64,000 nt of DNA from Sporolactobacillus sp. Y61 (GCF_040529185.1 NZ_CP159510.1:558001-622000); one strand, 5' to 3'; numbered from the stretch's first letter, positions 26,289-35,320 are shown. Numbers and translations: made by a program. Notes: a model not told the origin generated them from the letters alone.

Positions 26289-29200
26289 TCAATATTTTAC
26301 AAGGTCATCAGCGAGTTCATAGATCGCTTCACGTAAACTATTACGGTACTTGATTTTTGAAAGTTTTTGGATGGCTCCGTCGTGTGCCATGGTCTTATAA
26401 TTAGTGCTGGCCTGAGCGATAATATCTCGTATCTGACCGGTATCGTCCAGGTCCTGTAAACCATAGCGATGGCGACTGAACAGCTCACGCATTTGGCTGC
26501 TTGTAATAATATCCGTAATCCCCCACTTAACGCGGAAGTCTAAAAACATCCGGTCCAGACTGATCGTGTTTGCCTGTTGAATGATTTGTTCGCTGTCAGA
26601 AAGTTTCACAGGATATGTGAAATCAGCCCCATTCGGCGGGAAATGACCTTTGATAATCGCAAACGCAGCATTGATAATCCTGGACGCATAGTTTCGATCA
26701 TCCAGACCATTCGCAAATTGTTTAATCTTCTCCTGCGTTTCCCGGGCTGCTTCAGTCTGTCCCTCGTGAACCTGGTTCAACAGTCGCTCAACCAGTTCTG
26801 TCAAATAATCATAATCGATTTTAACATCCTTGACGTGCGTCATTTTTAGTTCAATTTCGTATAAGGGAATTTTTTTCTCCTTAGAAATATGCTGCTTCAA
26901 TTCGTTTGTCAGAACGGTTGTCAGCATCGTTTCCTGTTCAGAAGTCATACCTAATTTTTCAATCAATTCATCAGGGTGATCATAATCAAACCCTGTTTTT
27001 TCACCATTAACTTCATCAGGGTCGTATTGTTTCAGCTTTGCCATACCGGCATGATAATCACGTAACAAATTGAGCATATCCTCTTTTTGCTTTTCTGATG
27101 GCGGCAGCTGTTGAAATTCACGGGTTAACTGGCTAAGCTTTCCGACAACTTTTTTCACTTCATTAAACACTTCTTCAAATGACTTAGCGGTGAGCCCCTC
27201 TTTTTTATTAAACCGACGCCGATCATCGTCTGACAAATCGGCTGAATTTTTATTGGCGTATATGGCAAGTGCCCGATTCATCAATTTTTCATTTTGTGCC
27301 GGCCATCTGTAGTTGACCACGCGTCCCCAAGGTTTCTCCTGCATGTCGGCGATACGGTTTGTTCTGGAGTAGGCCTGAATAAGTCCTGCTCCTTTAAGTG
27401 TTCTGTCCACATAAAGCGTATTAAGTTCCGGTGCATCAAAACCCGTTAAGAGCTGATCGACAACAATCACAAGATCCAGGTAATTCTTATCCGTTGCCGA
27501 CTTGTTCAAACGACTCGTCACATCTTGCGTGTACCCGGAGACATCATCCATACCAAAGGACGTGCCGAATTCTTCATTATAGGCTTTGATTGCATCATGC
27601 AGGCCCTGATTGGTCGGAAGCATATTGTCATTATTAGAAGCATTGAGGCTGAAGGTCACTGCAACTTTCAGCGTTTGGCCGCCATTCTTCCTGTGTTCAG
27701 CATTGACACGCTGAAATTCGTTGAAATACATCATCGCCATGGGCGTACTTGCTTTGCCACCCCCTACATGCGTCGTTAATAAGGCGTTATATTTGCCTTC
27801 ATTTGAACGATTACGCCAGTTCTTGAAAATATCTTCAACCACTAATCGAACATGATCCGGGTTTTCATCATAGAAGCTTGGTTCAACTGCATCGTCCATA
27901 TCTTCCTGCGACAAATTTTTAATCTTGTCTTTGATTTGCGCGTCTGTCCATTTGGGATAACGCTCACGATAGAATTTCGGTAAGTATTCCCTCTTCATCT
28001 GCTCTTCGTCAATGGTTGTTTCAAAATCAACTTTGAAGCCCAGGACGTTTCGATCGGCAATGGCTTCACGAATCGTATACGCATGAAGCAGCGGGCCGAA
28101 GATGTCTTCTGTACGAAGTCCGGTCGTCGTCTCATCAAACATTGGTGTTCCGGTATAACCCACCCATGCTGATTTTTTGAACGCTTTTTGAATCTTTGCG
28201 AAACTTTCTCCACCCGTAGACCGGTGCGCCTCATCGACAATAAAGACGATGTTTTTATCAGGCGCTTTGAAAGATGCCCGCTTAACAAGTGTCTCGAGCT
28301 TTTGAACACTGGTCACAATGATGTTATTGTCTTTACTTTTGAGTTTGCGATTTAAGTCTTTGGTATTATCCGTATTTTGAACACTTCCAAGTGCATCTTC
28401 TGTGCTGTCCGGATCATATGCCTGATAGTTTTCATTTGTTTGTTTCGTCAAGGCGATTCGGTCAACAACAAAAACGACTTTATCCACTTTAGGCATGCGA
28501 CTGGCAAGCCATGCGGTTTTGAAACTTGTGATGGTTTTACCGGAACCCGTTGTGTGCCATATGTAACCGACCTTGTTCATTCCAAGTTCAAAATCAATGT
28601 GCTTCAGTTTTTCAATAACATTTTGCGTAGCATATACCTGGTAAGGACGCATGACTTTAAGCATCTGCTTATTTTTCGTCCCATCCAGAATCATATAATT
28701 CGTCGCCATTTGATGGGCCATTGGAATGCTAAGCATGGAATCCGCAAACTCTTTCCAGTTTCGTACGATGGTATTGTCGCTTTTACGCTGCCAGTTAAAT
28801 GCAAAATCCTTATTGAATTTATCGGCCGTTGTATTGGCCATATACTTGACATTATTTGGCGTGATCGCAACTAAAATCTGCAAGGTTGAAAAAATATCGC
28901 GGTATTGATTTTCATCAGCATATTGATGCATTTGATTCAGTGCTTCATTCACATCATGCGTTTCACGCTTCTCTTCAATCTGAATAATCGGTAAACCGTT
29001 GATCATAAGTGTCGTATCGAAACGGCGATTTGGCTTACCGGTAATGACCGCCGGCCGTTCAATTTGATTGACTACCTGATAGACGGTATTGCCTGCCCCA
29101 ATCTGTTTCTGATCGAATACGGTTAAGAAGACATGTCGCCCATCATCCAGATCAATCTCAATTTGCGATACACCGTTTAAACCGTATAAGAATTGCCCCG

Positions 29201-29501
29201 CTTCATAAGGCGTTTTAAGGTCGGAGATGATTTTCTTTACCTGATTAAATTCAACAGTACTTAGCGGATGATCAAGCGTGTTATGATTATGCTGTTCAAG
29301 AATGGCTTTAAAATTAGCCCAAAGCTGATCTGTCGTTTTGATTTGCGGTTCATATTTCCAGAGTTTCGTTTTAACCACGTAATCAAGCGGTTTTTCATGA
29401 ACTGCAGAATCACCCGTTCTTTTTAAGTGTTCAGGCGCTGTAATGGTTCCACTGGTTATATACTGAATCAGTTCCGTTTCAAATCGGGTTTCATTCATCA
29501 T
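26289..29501 (-). CDS. hsdR: Type I restriction-modification, endonuclease/translocase subunit
   Basis: A 1070-residue HsdR. The N-terminal nuclease domain shows the PD-(D/E)xK pattern as FDTTLMINGLPIIQIEEKRE. The helicase motor has Walker A TTGSGKTITSF, the DEAH motif IVDEAHRS, the GYTGTPMF motif, and QLLTGFDAP plus QAYSRTNR in the second RecA domain. A C-terminal helical domain binds HsdM. The enzyme translocates DNA and cuts at a distance from the unmethylated site. It overlaps the preceding small specificity-like gene by 11 bases and has AGGAGG before the ATG. Confidence 0.96.
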   Translation of the reverse strand: MMNETRFETELIQYITSGTITAPEHLKRTGDSAVHEKPLDYVVKTKLWKYEPQIKTTDQLWANFKAILEQHNHNTLDHPLSTVEFNQVKKIISDLKTPYEAGQFLYGLNGVSQIEIDLDDGRHVFLTVFDQKQIGAGNTVYQVVNQIERPAVITGKPNRRFDTTLMINGLPIIQIEEKRETHDVNEALNQMHQYADENQYRDIFSTLQILVAITPNNVKYMANTTADKFNKDFAFNWQRKSDNTIVRNWKEFADSMLSIPMAHQMATNYMILDGTKNKQMLKVMRPYQVYATQNVIEKLKHIDFELGMNKVGYIWHTTGSGKTITSFKTAWLASRMPKVDKVVFVVDRIALTKQTNENYQAYDPDSTEDALGSVQNTDNTKDLNRKLKSKDNNIIVTSVQKLETLVKRASFKAPDKNIVFIVDEAHRSTGGESFAKIQKAFKKSAWVGYTGTPMFDETTTGLRTEDIFGPLLHAYTIREAIADRNVLGFKVDFETTIDEEQMKREYLPKFYRERYPKWTDAQIKDKIKNLSQEDMDDAVEPSFYDENPDHVRLVVEDIFKNWRNRSNEGKYNALLTTHVGGGKASTPMAMMYFNEFQRVNAEHRKNGGQTLKVAVTFSLNASNNDNMLPTNQGLHDAIKAYNEEFGTSFGMDDVSGYTQDVTSRLNKSATDKNYLDLVIVVDQLLTGFDAPELNTLYVDRTLKGAGLIQAYSRTNRIADMQEKPWGRVVNYRWPAQNEKLMNRALAIYANKNSADLSDDDRRRFNKKEGLTAKSFEEVFNEVKKVVGKLSQLTREFQQLPPSEKQKEDMLNLLRDYHAGMAKLKQYDPDEVNGEKTGFDYDHPDELIEKLGMTSEQETMLTTVLTNELKQHISKEKKIPLYEIELKMTHVKDVKIDYDYLTELVERLLNQVHEGQTEAARETQEKIKQFANGLDDRNYASRIINAAFAIIKGHFPPNGADFTYPVKLSDSEQIIQQANTISLDRMFLDFRVKWGITDIITSSQMRELFSRHRYGLQDLDDTGQIRDIIAQASTNYKTMAHDGAIQKLSKIKYRNSLREAIYELADDLVKY

Positions 29502-30069
29502 AAGTAGCCTCCTCTAACCGTTTTAAAAGAATGACCTTCTCAGATTCTGCCACGCGATTTCGCAGCGCGTGCAAACGTAGCTGTTTAAAATAGACCTCTC
29601 CGATATTTTTCTGCTTTTCGATTGATGGAAGCTTTGGCATTTTAAGTTCTTTAAGCTGCCTCAACGTATATTTCAATACTTGTGAACCTTGCAGTCCGAT
29701 CATCAATTGTTTTCGGATGGTCTTATTTTCATTAAGCAGATAAACCAGATATTTCGAGTCGATGTGATTCTCTGGATCGAGCCTCACATAATTTTGCGTG
29801 TAGAGATAATTTTCGTGAACTTTTCTTACCATAGAAGCGGTGCCTGAAGTCAGACTGAATACAACATCCCCGGCGTGCAACGTGTTCACTTTATCCCTTG
29901 TACGTATTTGTTTATTGTCGTTATCCGGCGAAACCATGCCAACCAGATCATCTGATAAATCGGTCTGACTGTAAAAATAGTAGAGCGGTGCCTGTTCATC
30001 GAAACTTTCAGTGAGCCGAAACTGTGGTGAGCCGCTGACCAGCTCAACCCTCTCACTTAATTTTTTCAT
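29491..30069 (-). CDS. Single-TRD HsdS-like protein, first gene of the restriction operon
   Basis: A 192-residue protein with one target-recognition-domain-like region: GDVVFSLTSGTASMVRKV, YLYTQNYVRLDPE, KYLVYLLN, GLQGSQVLKYTLRQLKELKMPKLPSIEKQKNIGEVYFKQ. The last part is the typical end of an HsdS half, and a short coiled segment follows. It is half the usual HsdS length and unlike either TRD of the full hsdS downstream. It may pair as a dimer, alter specificity of the complex, or be a remnant; the coupled 11-base overlap with hsdR argues for a functional gene. The ATG at 30069 is chosen; a GTG at 30075 is possible. Confidence 0.8.
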   Translation of the reverse strand: MKKLSERVELVSGSPQFRLTESFDEQAPLYYFYSQTDLSDDLVGMVSPDNDNKQIRTRDKVNTLHAGDVVFSLTSGTASMVRKVHENYLYTQNYVRLDPENHIDSKYLVYLLNENKTIRKQLMIGLQGSQVLKYTLRQLKELKMPKLPSIEKQKNIGEVYFKQLRLHALRNRVAESEKVILLKRLEEATYDE

Positions 30070-30109
30070 AAACACCGTGCCTTTCTAAAATTACGTTTTT
30101 GATGATATA

Positions 30110-30138
30110 AATATATCATGGGAAAATAGATTTTGCAA
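30110..30138 (-). promoter_or_regulatory. Promoter of the restriction-modification operon
   Basis: On the minus strand TTGCAA (30133-30138), 17 bases, TATATT (30110-30115), about 40 bases before the first gene. The surrounding sequence is very A+T-rich compared with the flanks. Confidence 0.6.
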
Positions 30139-30220
30139 CATAAAATTTTAATTTCGCAAAATTACATTTTAAACAATAAAACATTCGCCGGCTGAAATCG
30201 CATAAGCTTTTTTGTACCAC

Positions 30221-30265
30221 AACAAAAAAGCGATCATTTTGCTTCTTCGGCAAAATGATCGCTTC
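30221..30265 (-). terminator. Terminator of the tRNA cluster
   Basis: A long stem AAGCGATCATTTTGC / GCAAAATGATCGCTT (30229-30264) closed by a short loop, followed on the minus strand by TTTTTTGTTG. It directly follows tRNA-Ala. Confidence 0.9.
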
Positions 30266-30282
30266 GTTCATATATTCTCCGA

Positions 30283-30355
30283 TGGAGCCTAGCGGGATCG
30301 AACCGCTGACCTCCTGCGTGCAAAGCAGGCGCTCTCCCAGCTGAGCTAAGGCCCC
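30283..30355 (-). tRNA. tRNA-Ala (TGC)
   Basis: A 73-base cloverleaf with acceptor GGGGCCT/AGGCTCC, D-arm TTAGCTCAGCTGGGAGAGC, anticodon loop CTTTGCACG giving TGC, and T-arm GCGGTTCGATCCCGC. CCA is not encoded. Last gene of the eight-tRNA cluster. Confidence 0.96.
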
Positions 30356-30364
30356 ATAATATGG

Positions 30365-30436
30365 AGCGGAAGACGGGATTCAAACCCGCGACCCCCACCA
30401 TGGCAAGGTGATGTTCTATCACTGAACTACTTCCGC
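30365..30436 (-). tRNA. tRNA-Gly (GCC)
   Basis: A 72-base cloverleaf; the anticodon loop of CACCTTGCCATGGTG gives GCC, T-arm GCGGGTTTGAATCCCGT. CCA is encoded directly after the discriminator (30362-30364). Confidence 0.96.
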
Positions 30437-30486
30437 AAAATAAAGGGTGTATAAAAATGCCACCCATTTTAATAAATAAAGTAAAG

Positions 30487-30572
30487 TGCGGATGAGAGGA
30501 CTTGAACCTCCACGCCCGGTAAAGGGCACTAGAACCTGAATCTAGCGCGTCTGCCAATTCCGCCACACCCGC
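30487..30572 (-). tRNA. tRNA-Leu (CAG)
   Basis: A class II tRNA of 86 bases with a long variable arm (TGCCCTTTACCGGGC). The anticodon stem-loop CTAGATTCAGGTTCTAG gives CAG. D-arm GTGGCGGAATTGGCAGACGC is the usual leucine form. Confidence 0.95.
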
Positions 30573-30581
30573 ATCATATGG

Positions 30582-30654
30582 TGGGCCATGAAGGCCTCGA
30601 ACCTTCGACCCTCTGATTAAGAGTCAGATGCTCTGCCAACTGAGCTAATGGCCC
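30582..30654 (-). tRNA. tRNA-Lys (CTT)
   Basis: A 73-base cloverleaf with acceptor GGGCCAT/ATGGCCC and anticodon stem-loop CTGACTCTTAATCAG giving CTT. CCA is encoded (30579-30581). Confidence 0.95.
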
Positions 30655-30668
30655 ACAGGTATAAGTGG

Positions 30669-30750
30669 TGGAGGGAGAAGGATTCGAACCTTCGTACCCT
30701 GAGGGAACGGATTTACAGTCCGTCGCGTTTAACCACTTCGCTATCCCTCC
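30669..30750 (-). tRNA. tRNA-Tyr (GTA)
   Basis: A class II tRNA with acceptor GGAGGGA/TCCCTCC, anticodon stem-loop CGGACTGTAAATCCG giving GTA, and a variable arm TTCCCTCAGGGTA. CCA is encoded (30666-30668). Confidence 0.95.
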
Positions 30751-30773
30751 ACGGTAAGCGCTGCAAACTATGG

Positions 30774-30846
<73 letters not shown>

Positions 30847-30853
30847 GAAATGA

Positions 30854-30926
30854 TGGAGGATATAGGGCTCGAACCTATGACCCTCTGCTTGTAAGGCAGA
30901 CGCTCTCCCAGCTGAGCTAATCCTCC
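30854..30926 (-). tRNA. tRNA-Val (TAC)
   Basis: A 73-base cloverleaf with acceptor GGAGGAT/ATCCTCC, anticodon stem-loop CTGCCTTACAAGCAG giving TAC, T-arm ATAGGTTCGAGCCCTAT. CCA is not encoded (TCA follows). Confidence 0.96.
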
Positions 30927-30930
30927 ATGG

Positions 30931-31002
30931 TGACCCGTACGGGATTCGAACCCATGAACCCACCGTGAAAGGGTGGTGTCTTAACCACTTGACGAACGGG
31001 CC
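30931..31002 (-). tRNA. tRNA-Glu (TTC)
   Basis: A 72-base cloverleaf with acceptor GGCCCGT/ACGGGTC, anticodon stem-loop CCACCCTTTCACGGTGG giving TTC. CCA is encoded (30928-30930). First gene of the cluster Glu-Val-Thr-Tyr-Lys-Leu-Gly-Ala, which resembles the trnSL-type cluster near sigW in Bacillus. Confidence 0.96.
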
Positions 31003-31268
31003 ATATCCTTTTTCTTTCGCAATCGACGTTCTTTATTATATCTAGAATGGACAGGCTTGTAAAGTAAAATATAAAAACTTATATTTTCTGAATATTACCA
31101 GGCTCTATCAGTCTGTTCTACATTCCCTGCCTTTATACCTGTTTTACACCTATCCCGAAAAGCAGAAATCCCGTCTCGCCACCTCACAGAACATTTACCA
31201 CCCTGCTCATTTCGACCGCTCCCATGACACGGGCAAAGAGATGGATGAGCGAAAGGCTTTGGCTGTGA

Positions 31269-32066
31269 TTATTTTGAAACCGGGACGTCGCCCAGATATT
31301 CTTCAAGCGCAAGTCCTCTCTTAAATATAGTGGTTGCAGCGGAACGTCCGACATATCTCAGATGCCACGCCTCATATTCATAACCGGTAATGGATTCTTT
31401 CCCTTTCGGATAACGGATGATAAATCCATATTCATGCGCATGCTGCGTGAGCCAGGCCGCTTCCCGTGTCCTGCCAAAAGCTTCAGTTGCCGCATATTGG
31501 CCGTTACGTCCTGATACATCAATGGAAAGGCCGGTTTCATGTTCGCTTGTTCCCGGGCGTGCGCTGTACGTCAATGCCTTTTTTTCTCCATCTTTGTTCA
31601 CATAATAATTAAAAAGAGAGACCTGCGTCCGATGAGAACGATAAGCCGAGACGCCTGTCAGCCGGATCCCTTCCTTCTCTGCTGCGGCGAACATGTGCTC
31701 AAGCGCATGTGCCGCTTCCTGGCGCATTTTCCTTTTCTCAGATTTTCCGGAAAAAATGAAGGGAACCCGGGCATCAACCAGATTCTTTGGCACATAGCTG
31801 TCAGGCAGCTTGAAATATTTATTAACAAGAACCAGAGAGCTGTCCGGATCGGCGACAACATGGATCCCCTTCTGATTCATCGCAGACATTTCATGATCCT
31901 GTGTAGACGGGCTTGCTTCCTGACTTTGAGAAGACCGGTTTTCTGCTGATTTTTCAGCCGACTGCGACGCATGATCCGGCTCCTGATGAGATTGCGGAGC
32001 TGTGGTGCATGCGGACAGAGAAAGGAGCAGCGCTGCCGTCATTCCCATGAATCTTTTGAGTTTCAA
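31269..32066 (-). CDS. VanY/LdcB-type carboxypeptidase, lipoprotein
   Basis: The peptidase M15B (D-alanyl-D-alanine or L,D-carboxypeptidase) family trims stem peptides of peptidoglycan. The zinc-site motifs are SAYRSHRTQ, GTSEHETGLSIDV (His and Asp ligands) and YEAWHLRYVG (catalytic Glu and His ligand). The N terminus is a lipoprotein signal ending LLSLSAC, followed by a Ser/Gln/Glu-rich linker of about 45 residues to the outer catalytic domain. The TTG at 32066 is preferred: AGGAG lies 10 bases upstream and it gives a normal MKLKRFMGM signal start; an ATG at 32093 gives a longer protein without a ribosome-binding site. YodJ is a close type in Bacillus. Confidence 0.9.
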   Translation of the reverse strand: MKLKRFMGMTAALLLSLSACTTAPQSHQEPDHASQSAEKSAENRSSQSQEASPSTQDHEMSAMNQKGIHVVADPDSSLVLVNKYFKLPDSYVPKNLVDARVPFIFSGKSEKRKMRQEAAHALEHMFAAAEKEGIRLTGVSAYRSHRTQVSLFNYYVNKDGEKKALTYSARPGTSEHETGLSIDVSGRNGQYAATEAFGRTREAAWLTQHAHEYGFIIRYPKGKESITGYEYEAWHLRYVGRSAATTIFKRGLALEEYLGDVPVSK

Positions 32067-32201
32067 TATCACTGTACTCCTGTCTATCTTCAAAATTCTT
32101 TAAAAACTAATAAACCTATCATCTCACAAAACAGTCACAATAAAAAGGAACAATGAAGGGATACCACAATTTCCCACCCTTGTTCCGACTGCGTTATCCG
32201 C

Positions 32202-32351
32202 TTACCCGAAAATCAGTTTGACGTTAATGATGATTGAGATAGCAAGCGCACAATCAGTCAAGAGTAATTTACGGTTCAGACGGACGGTTTCCTCATGACG
32301 TTCCTGATCCGTTCTGGTTAATTGATGTTCCCGATATCCCCTGATCTCCAT
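32202..32351 (-). CDS. Small protein with a C-terminal membrane helix, unknown function
   Basis: A 49-residue frame with AGGAG 8 bases before its ATG. The first ~28 residues are highly charged (Arg/Glu/His-rich) and the last ~18 are hydrophobic (DCALAISIIINVKLIFG), so it may be tail-anchored. I do not recognise a family. It lies alone between the carboxypeptidase and the acetyltransferase genes on the same strand. Confidence 0.5.
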   Translation of the reverse strand: MEIRGYREHQLTRTDQERHEETVRLNRKLLLTDCALAISIIINVKLIFG

Positions 32352-32474
32352 GATCTCAGCTCCTGTCCGGATTTCTCATACCATGATTCCCGTTTTCTCT
32401 GCTTTTATTCCTCATTTTCAGAATAAACGGCCAGTATATAGAAGGAGTTGATCGTTGATAAAGATCTTGTAAAA

Positions 32475-33287
32475 TTACTGTTTTTTCAGTGTATGTGCAG
32501 TAAACTTGACAATGGCCGGCTGAGACATCAGCCGCGCATCCGCCTGACCGATTTTACCTGCAGACAGCTGCTTCGGACCAGACTGACTGCTCTCAAACTG
32601 CTTACCGATTTTTGCGAATCGTTCCTCATGATAATCCCAGTCTCTGTAAGTGACCCATCGCCTTTCATGATGCTGCAGGACGGGACTTTTCCGCCTGACC
32701 TCTTTCAATGTCCCTGACAGATATTCCCCGAGATGCATGGACGTATTATTTCCATAGCCAACCCCGATCAGGAGGACAAATCCCTGCCTGTTGAAGATTC
32801 TGCCAAGGGGAGAATCCATGCCCAGTCCGTCATTCAGCGCGTGCCCGGAAACAATCTGATCCCGTCCGGCTCCCCAGGCCGTAAAAGAATAGATCGGATG
32901 ACTGCTCCGCCGGACGCCGGGAAACATGCGAAATGTTTCTGCCACGCGGCCCATACCGAGTGTCGGTGTCCGAAGCGGGTCAAATGGAGGCATCTCATGG
33001 TAAATCGTTGAAATCCAGCTCTGCGGTACGGTCGGATTTCCCCAGTCAGCCGGGTCTGAAACATCGCCACTGTGTGCGGGCATGACCAGCGTGCCTTCTG
33101 ACGTCAGGACGTCCTGCAGAGCTTCAATCACCGTCACAGGACCGCCGCACACCCAGCCAATCCGGCTCATGGATGTATGGACGAGCACCGTCATCCCTTT
33201 TTTCAAGCCAATTTTTCTCAGATCACTGACCAGGCTGGACCGCGTTACAGGCCGCTTCGTCTGTCTGATCACATCTTTTTCACTCAT
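32475..33287 (-). CDS. Aminoglycoside N3-acetyltransferase (AAC(3)) family protein
   Basis: A 270-residue protein with the AAC(3)/YokD hallmarks: LVSDLRKIGLKKGMTVLVHTSMSRIGWVCGG, EALQDVLTSEGTLVMPAHSGD, DPLRTPTLGMGRVAETFR, RSSHPIYSFTAWG, and LLIGVGYGNNTSMHLGE. It uses acetyl-CoA. Chromosomal members in Bacillales usually have no proven antibiotic substrate, so resistance should not be assumed. The ATG at 33287 has AAGGA 10 bases upstream; a longer frame starts at 33305. It is monocistronic. Confidence 0.88.
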   Translation of the reverse strand: MSEKDVIRQTKRPVTRSSLVSDLRKIGLKKGMTVLVHTSMSRIGWVCGGPVTVIEALQDVLTSEGTLVMPAHSGDVSDPADWGNPTVPQSWISTIYHEMPPFDPLRTPTLGMGRVAETFRMFPGVRRSSHPIYSFTAWGAGRDQIVSGHALNDGLGMDSPLGRIFNRQGFVLLIGVGYGNNTSMHLGEYLSGTLKEVRRKSPVLQHHERRWVTYRDWDYHEERFAKIGKQFESSQSGPKQLSAGKIGQADARLMSQPAIVKFTAHTLKKQ

Positions 33288-33423
33288 GCTCCATCTTTCC
33301 TTCATTCGCTTTTCTTTATGGCATGACGCCTCAGAGAACTTTGCGGAGCCCGGACTCTTTCGTCAGGCACGCTTTGGTTGTTCTTATACAATCATCCATA
33401 GAATTTCTGTACGTTCTTATATC

Positions 33424-33454
33424 AAAAAAAGCACTCCGATCATTTTCGGAGTGC
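33424..33454 (-). terminator. Terminator of the universal stress protein gene
   Basis: GCACTCCGA (33431-33439) pairs with TCGGAGTGC (33446-33454); on the minus strand the stem is followed by TTTTTTTGAT. It lies 30 bases after the usp stop. Confidence 0.88.
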
Positions 33455-33485
33455 CTGATCATTCAGAATTCTTTGACCTGCCGGA

Positions 33486-33911
33486 TCATTTGACAATCAA
33501 TACCGGTACTTTAGACCGCTGAACAACACCATGACTGACACTTCCCAGAAACTCTTTAACACCGCTTAACCCTCTGCTGCCGATCACAATCAGATCATAT
33601 CCGTTTTCCTCTGCGAATGTCAGAATCGCACGCACAGGCTGACCTTCCTCGACAAACGTATGTGTGCTGTTCGGGAGCTTGCGCAACAGGTTGTCTGCTT
33701 TCGACACGATCTCATTTCCATATTTAAATGTCGATTCGCGCACTTCACGGTAAACGTCACCGACAATAAACTGGTTGGCCGGTACCGTGACCACATGGAG
33801 CACATCCAGTACGGTACGTCCGTCCAGTTCGGTAATTTCAATCGCCTTTTTCAGTGCTTTTTTAGACAGATCTGAATCATCATAGGAAACCAGTATTTTC
33901 TTAAAAAGCAT
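33486..33911 (-). CDS. Universal stress protein (UspA family)
   Basis: A 141-residue single-domain Usp. The fold starts MLFKKILVSYDDSDLSKKAL and the ATP-binding signature is VIGSRGLSGVKEFLGSVSHGVV (G-2x-G-9x-G-S type). Such proteins bind ATP and are induced by stress or energy limitation; the role here is not known. The ATG at 33911 has GGTGA 6 bases upstream; an in-frame TTG two codons earlier is possible. It is a single-gene unit with its own terminator. Confidence 0.93.
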   Translation of the reverse strand: MLFKKILVSYDDSDLSKKALKKAIEITELDGRTVLDVLHVVTVPANQFIVGDVYREVRESTFKYGNEIVSKADNLLRKLPNSTHTFVEEGQPVRAILTFAEENGYDLIVIGSRGLSGVKEFLGSVSHGVVQRSKVPVLIVK

Positions 33912-34109
33912 GATCAATCACCGCCTCTGACATTTTTTTCATGCCTCAGGAGATCTGTTTCTCTCTCTATTTTAAATCAGACGGACAGATTATGAAAGCA
34001 GATTTTCATGTGGGCGATGACTCGTCTGTCCATAAATTTCCGGATGTGACAAAGCAGACCGTCACAATTACCCCCTTACATTTTATTAATATCTGCGTTA
34101 TATTAAAGT

Positions 34110-34152
34110 TTGCATAATTAAACATAATAAGTATTATTTGGTAACGTTTTCA
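34110..34152 (+). promoter_or_regulatory. Promoter with overlapping cre-like site before the EamA exporter
   Basis: TTGCAT (34110-34115), 16 bases, TATTAT (34132-34137). Directly after the -10, TTGGTAACGTTTTCA (34138-34152) matches the CcpA cre consensus WTGNAANCGNWNNCW except at one position. A cre at the transcription start would repress when preferred sugar is present. Function is inferred. Confidence 0.45.
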
Positions 34153-34231
34153 TTATTTCGTCCAAGCCGGTCTTTCGCGGCTCACTATGCGATCAGATCA
34201 CCTGAATTCGTTGATAATAGAGGTTGTGTAT

Positions 34232-35227
34232 ATGAAAAAGGGATATATTTTTATCGCCTTTTCGGCTTTGTTTTTCAGTACGATGGAAATTGCTATTAAA
34301 CTGGTGGCTACAGATTTCAATCCGCTTCAGCTTAATTTCCTGCGTTTCCTGATCGGATCCATCATCCTTTCTCCACTGGCTGTCCGCCATCTAAAAGGAA
34401 GTGGATTTTCGCTTAACCGGAGCAATGTGCTTTACTTTATGTTTTCGGGATTTATGTGCGTTGTGGTCAGCATGACCTTTTTCCAGATGGCTATTGTGTA
34501 TTCAAAGGCATCGACGGTCGCCATTCTATTCAGCTGCAACACCGTCTTCGTTATACTCTTTGCCCATTTCTTCCTGAAAGAGAAACTGACGAAGCTGACG
34601 ATCCTTTCACTTGCCATCAGTCTTGCGGGTATGATCTTCATCGTCAATCCGAAGAATCTGACGAACCCGCTCGGTATCTCTCTGTCCCTGATCGCTGCCG
34701 TCACTTTCGCTCTTTATGGGATGGTCGGTCGTAAAGGGAGCCTGAAATTCCACTATGACGGCATCGTACAGAGCAGTTTCAGTTTTCTGGCCGGAAGTAT
34801 GGAATTACTCGTCCTGATGCTGATCACAAAAATAGATCCGGTCAGCCGGTGGCTTGAGAGTGTGGGACTGGGTGCATTCAGCAACGTTCCGGTCTTTCAG
34901 GGCATATCCTGGGGCACACTCCCGACGCTGATTTATCTCGGTGTCTTTGTCACCGGGCTTGGATTCAGTTTCTATTTTCTGGCCATGGAGGAAACTTCGG
35001 CTTCAACGGCTTCGCTTGTCTTTTTCATTAAACCGGCACTCGCACCGGTTCTTGCTCTTCTGATACTGAGTGAAGCCATCACGTCGAATGTCCTGGCCGG
35101 CATTCTGCTGATTCTTACCGGATCCTGCGTCCAGCTCTATTCAGACAACAAAGAAGCCAGACTTGCGGAACAGAGAAAAGTGGCCCAACATCCGGCACAC
35201 GCTCATGAAGTCCATGTCAGATCATAA
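34232..35227 (+). CDS. EamA/DMT-family membrane transporter
   Basis: A 331-residue protein with ten predicted transmembrane helices in two EamA repeats. The first runs from MKKGYIFIAFSALFFSTMEIAIKL to LAGMIFIVNP, the second from LGISLSLIAAVTFALYGMVGRK to LLILTGSCVQLY. The cytosolic tail is His/Lys-rich. Family members export amino acids or other metabolites; the substrate is unknown. The ATG at 34232 has AGAGGTT 8 bases upstream; an earlier in-frame ATG at 34187 is unsupported. Single gene with its own promoter and terminator. Confidence 0.88.
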   Translation: MKKGYIFIAFSALFFSTMEIAIKLVATDFNPLQLNFLRFLIGSIILSPLAVRHLKGSGFSLNRSNVLYFMFSGFMCVVVSMTFFQMAIVYSKASTVAILFSCNTVFVILFAHFFLKEKLTKLTILSLAISLAGMIFIVNPKNLTNPLGISLSLIAAVTFALYGMVGRKGSLKFHYDGIVQSSFSFLAGSMELLVLMLITKIDPVSRWLESVGLGAFSNVPVFQGISWGTLPTLIYLGVFVTGLGFSFYFLAMEETSASTASLVFFIKPALAPVLALLILSEAITSNVLAGILLILTGSCVQLYSDNKEARLAEQRKVAQHPAHAHEVHVRS

Positions 35228-35240
35228 TCGGTCTGTTTCA

Positions 35241-35282
35241 GAAAACGGGAGACTGTATCAGATGCAGTCTCCCGTTTTTTTC
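35241..35282 (+). terminator. Terminator of the EamA exporter gene
   Basis: AAAACGGGAGACTG pairs with CAGTCTCCCGTTTT (35242-35278) followed by TTTT, 15 bases after the stop. Confidence 0.92.
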
Positions 35283-35320
35283 ATGCCATCGCGAGAGGAT
35301 TAGTTTCTGATACAAGGCGT

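Noticed and set aside
32475..33287. Acquired aminoglycoside resistance gene
   Set aside because: The AAC(3)-like gene sits among chromosomal genes without mobile sequences, and chromosomal members often have no such activity.
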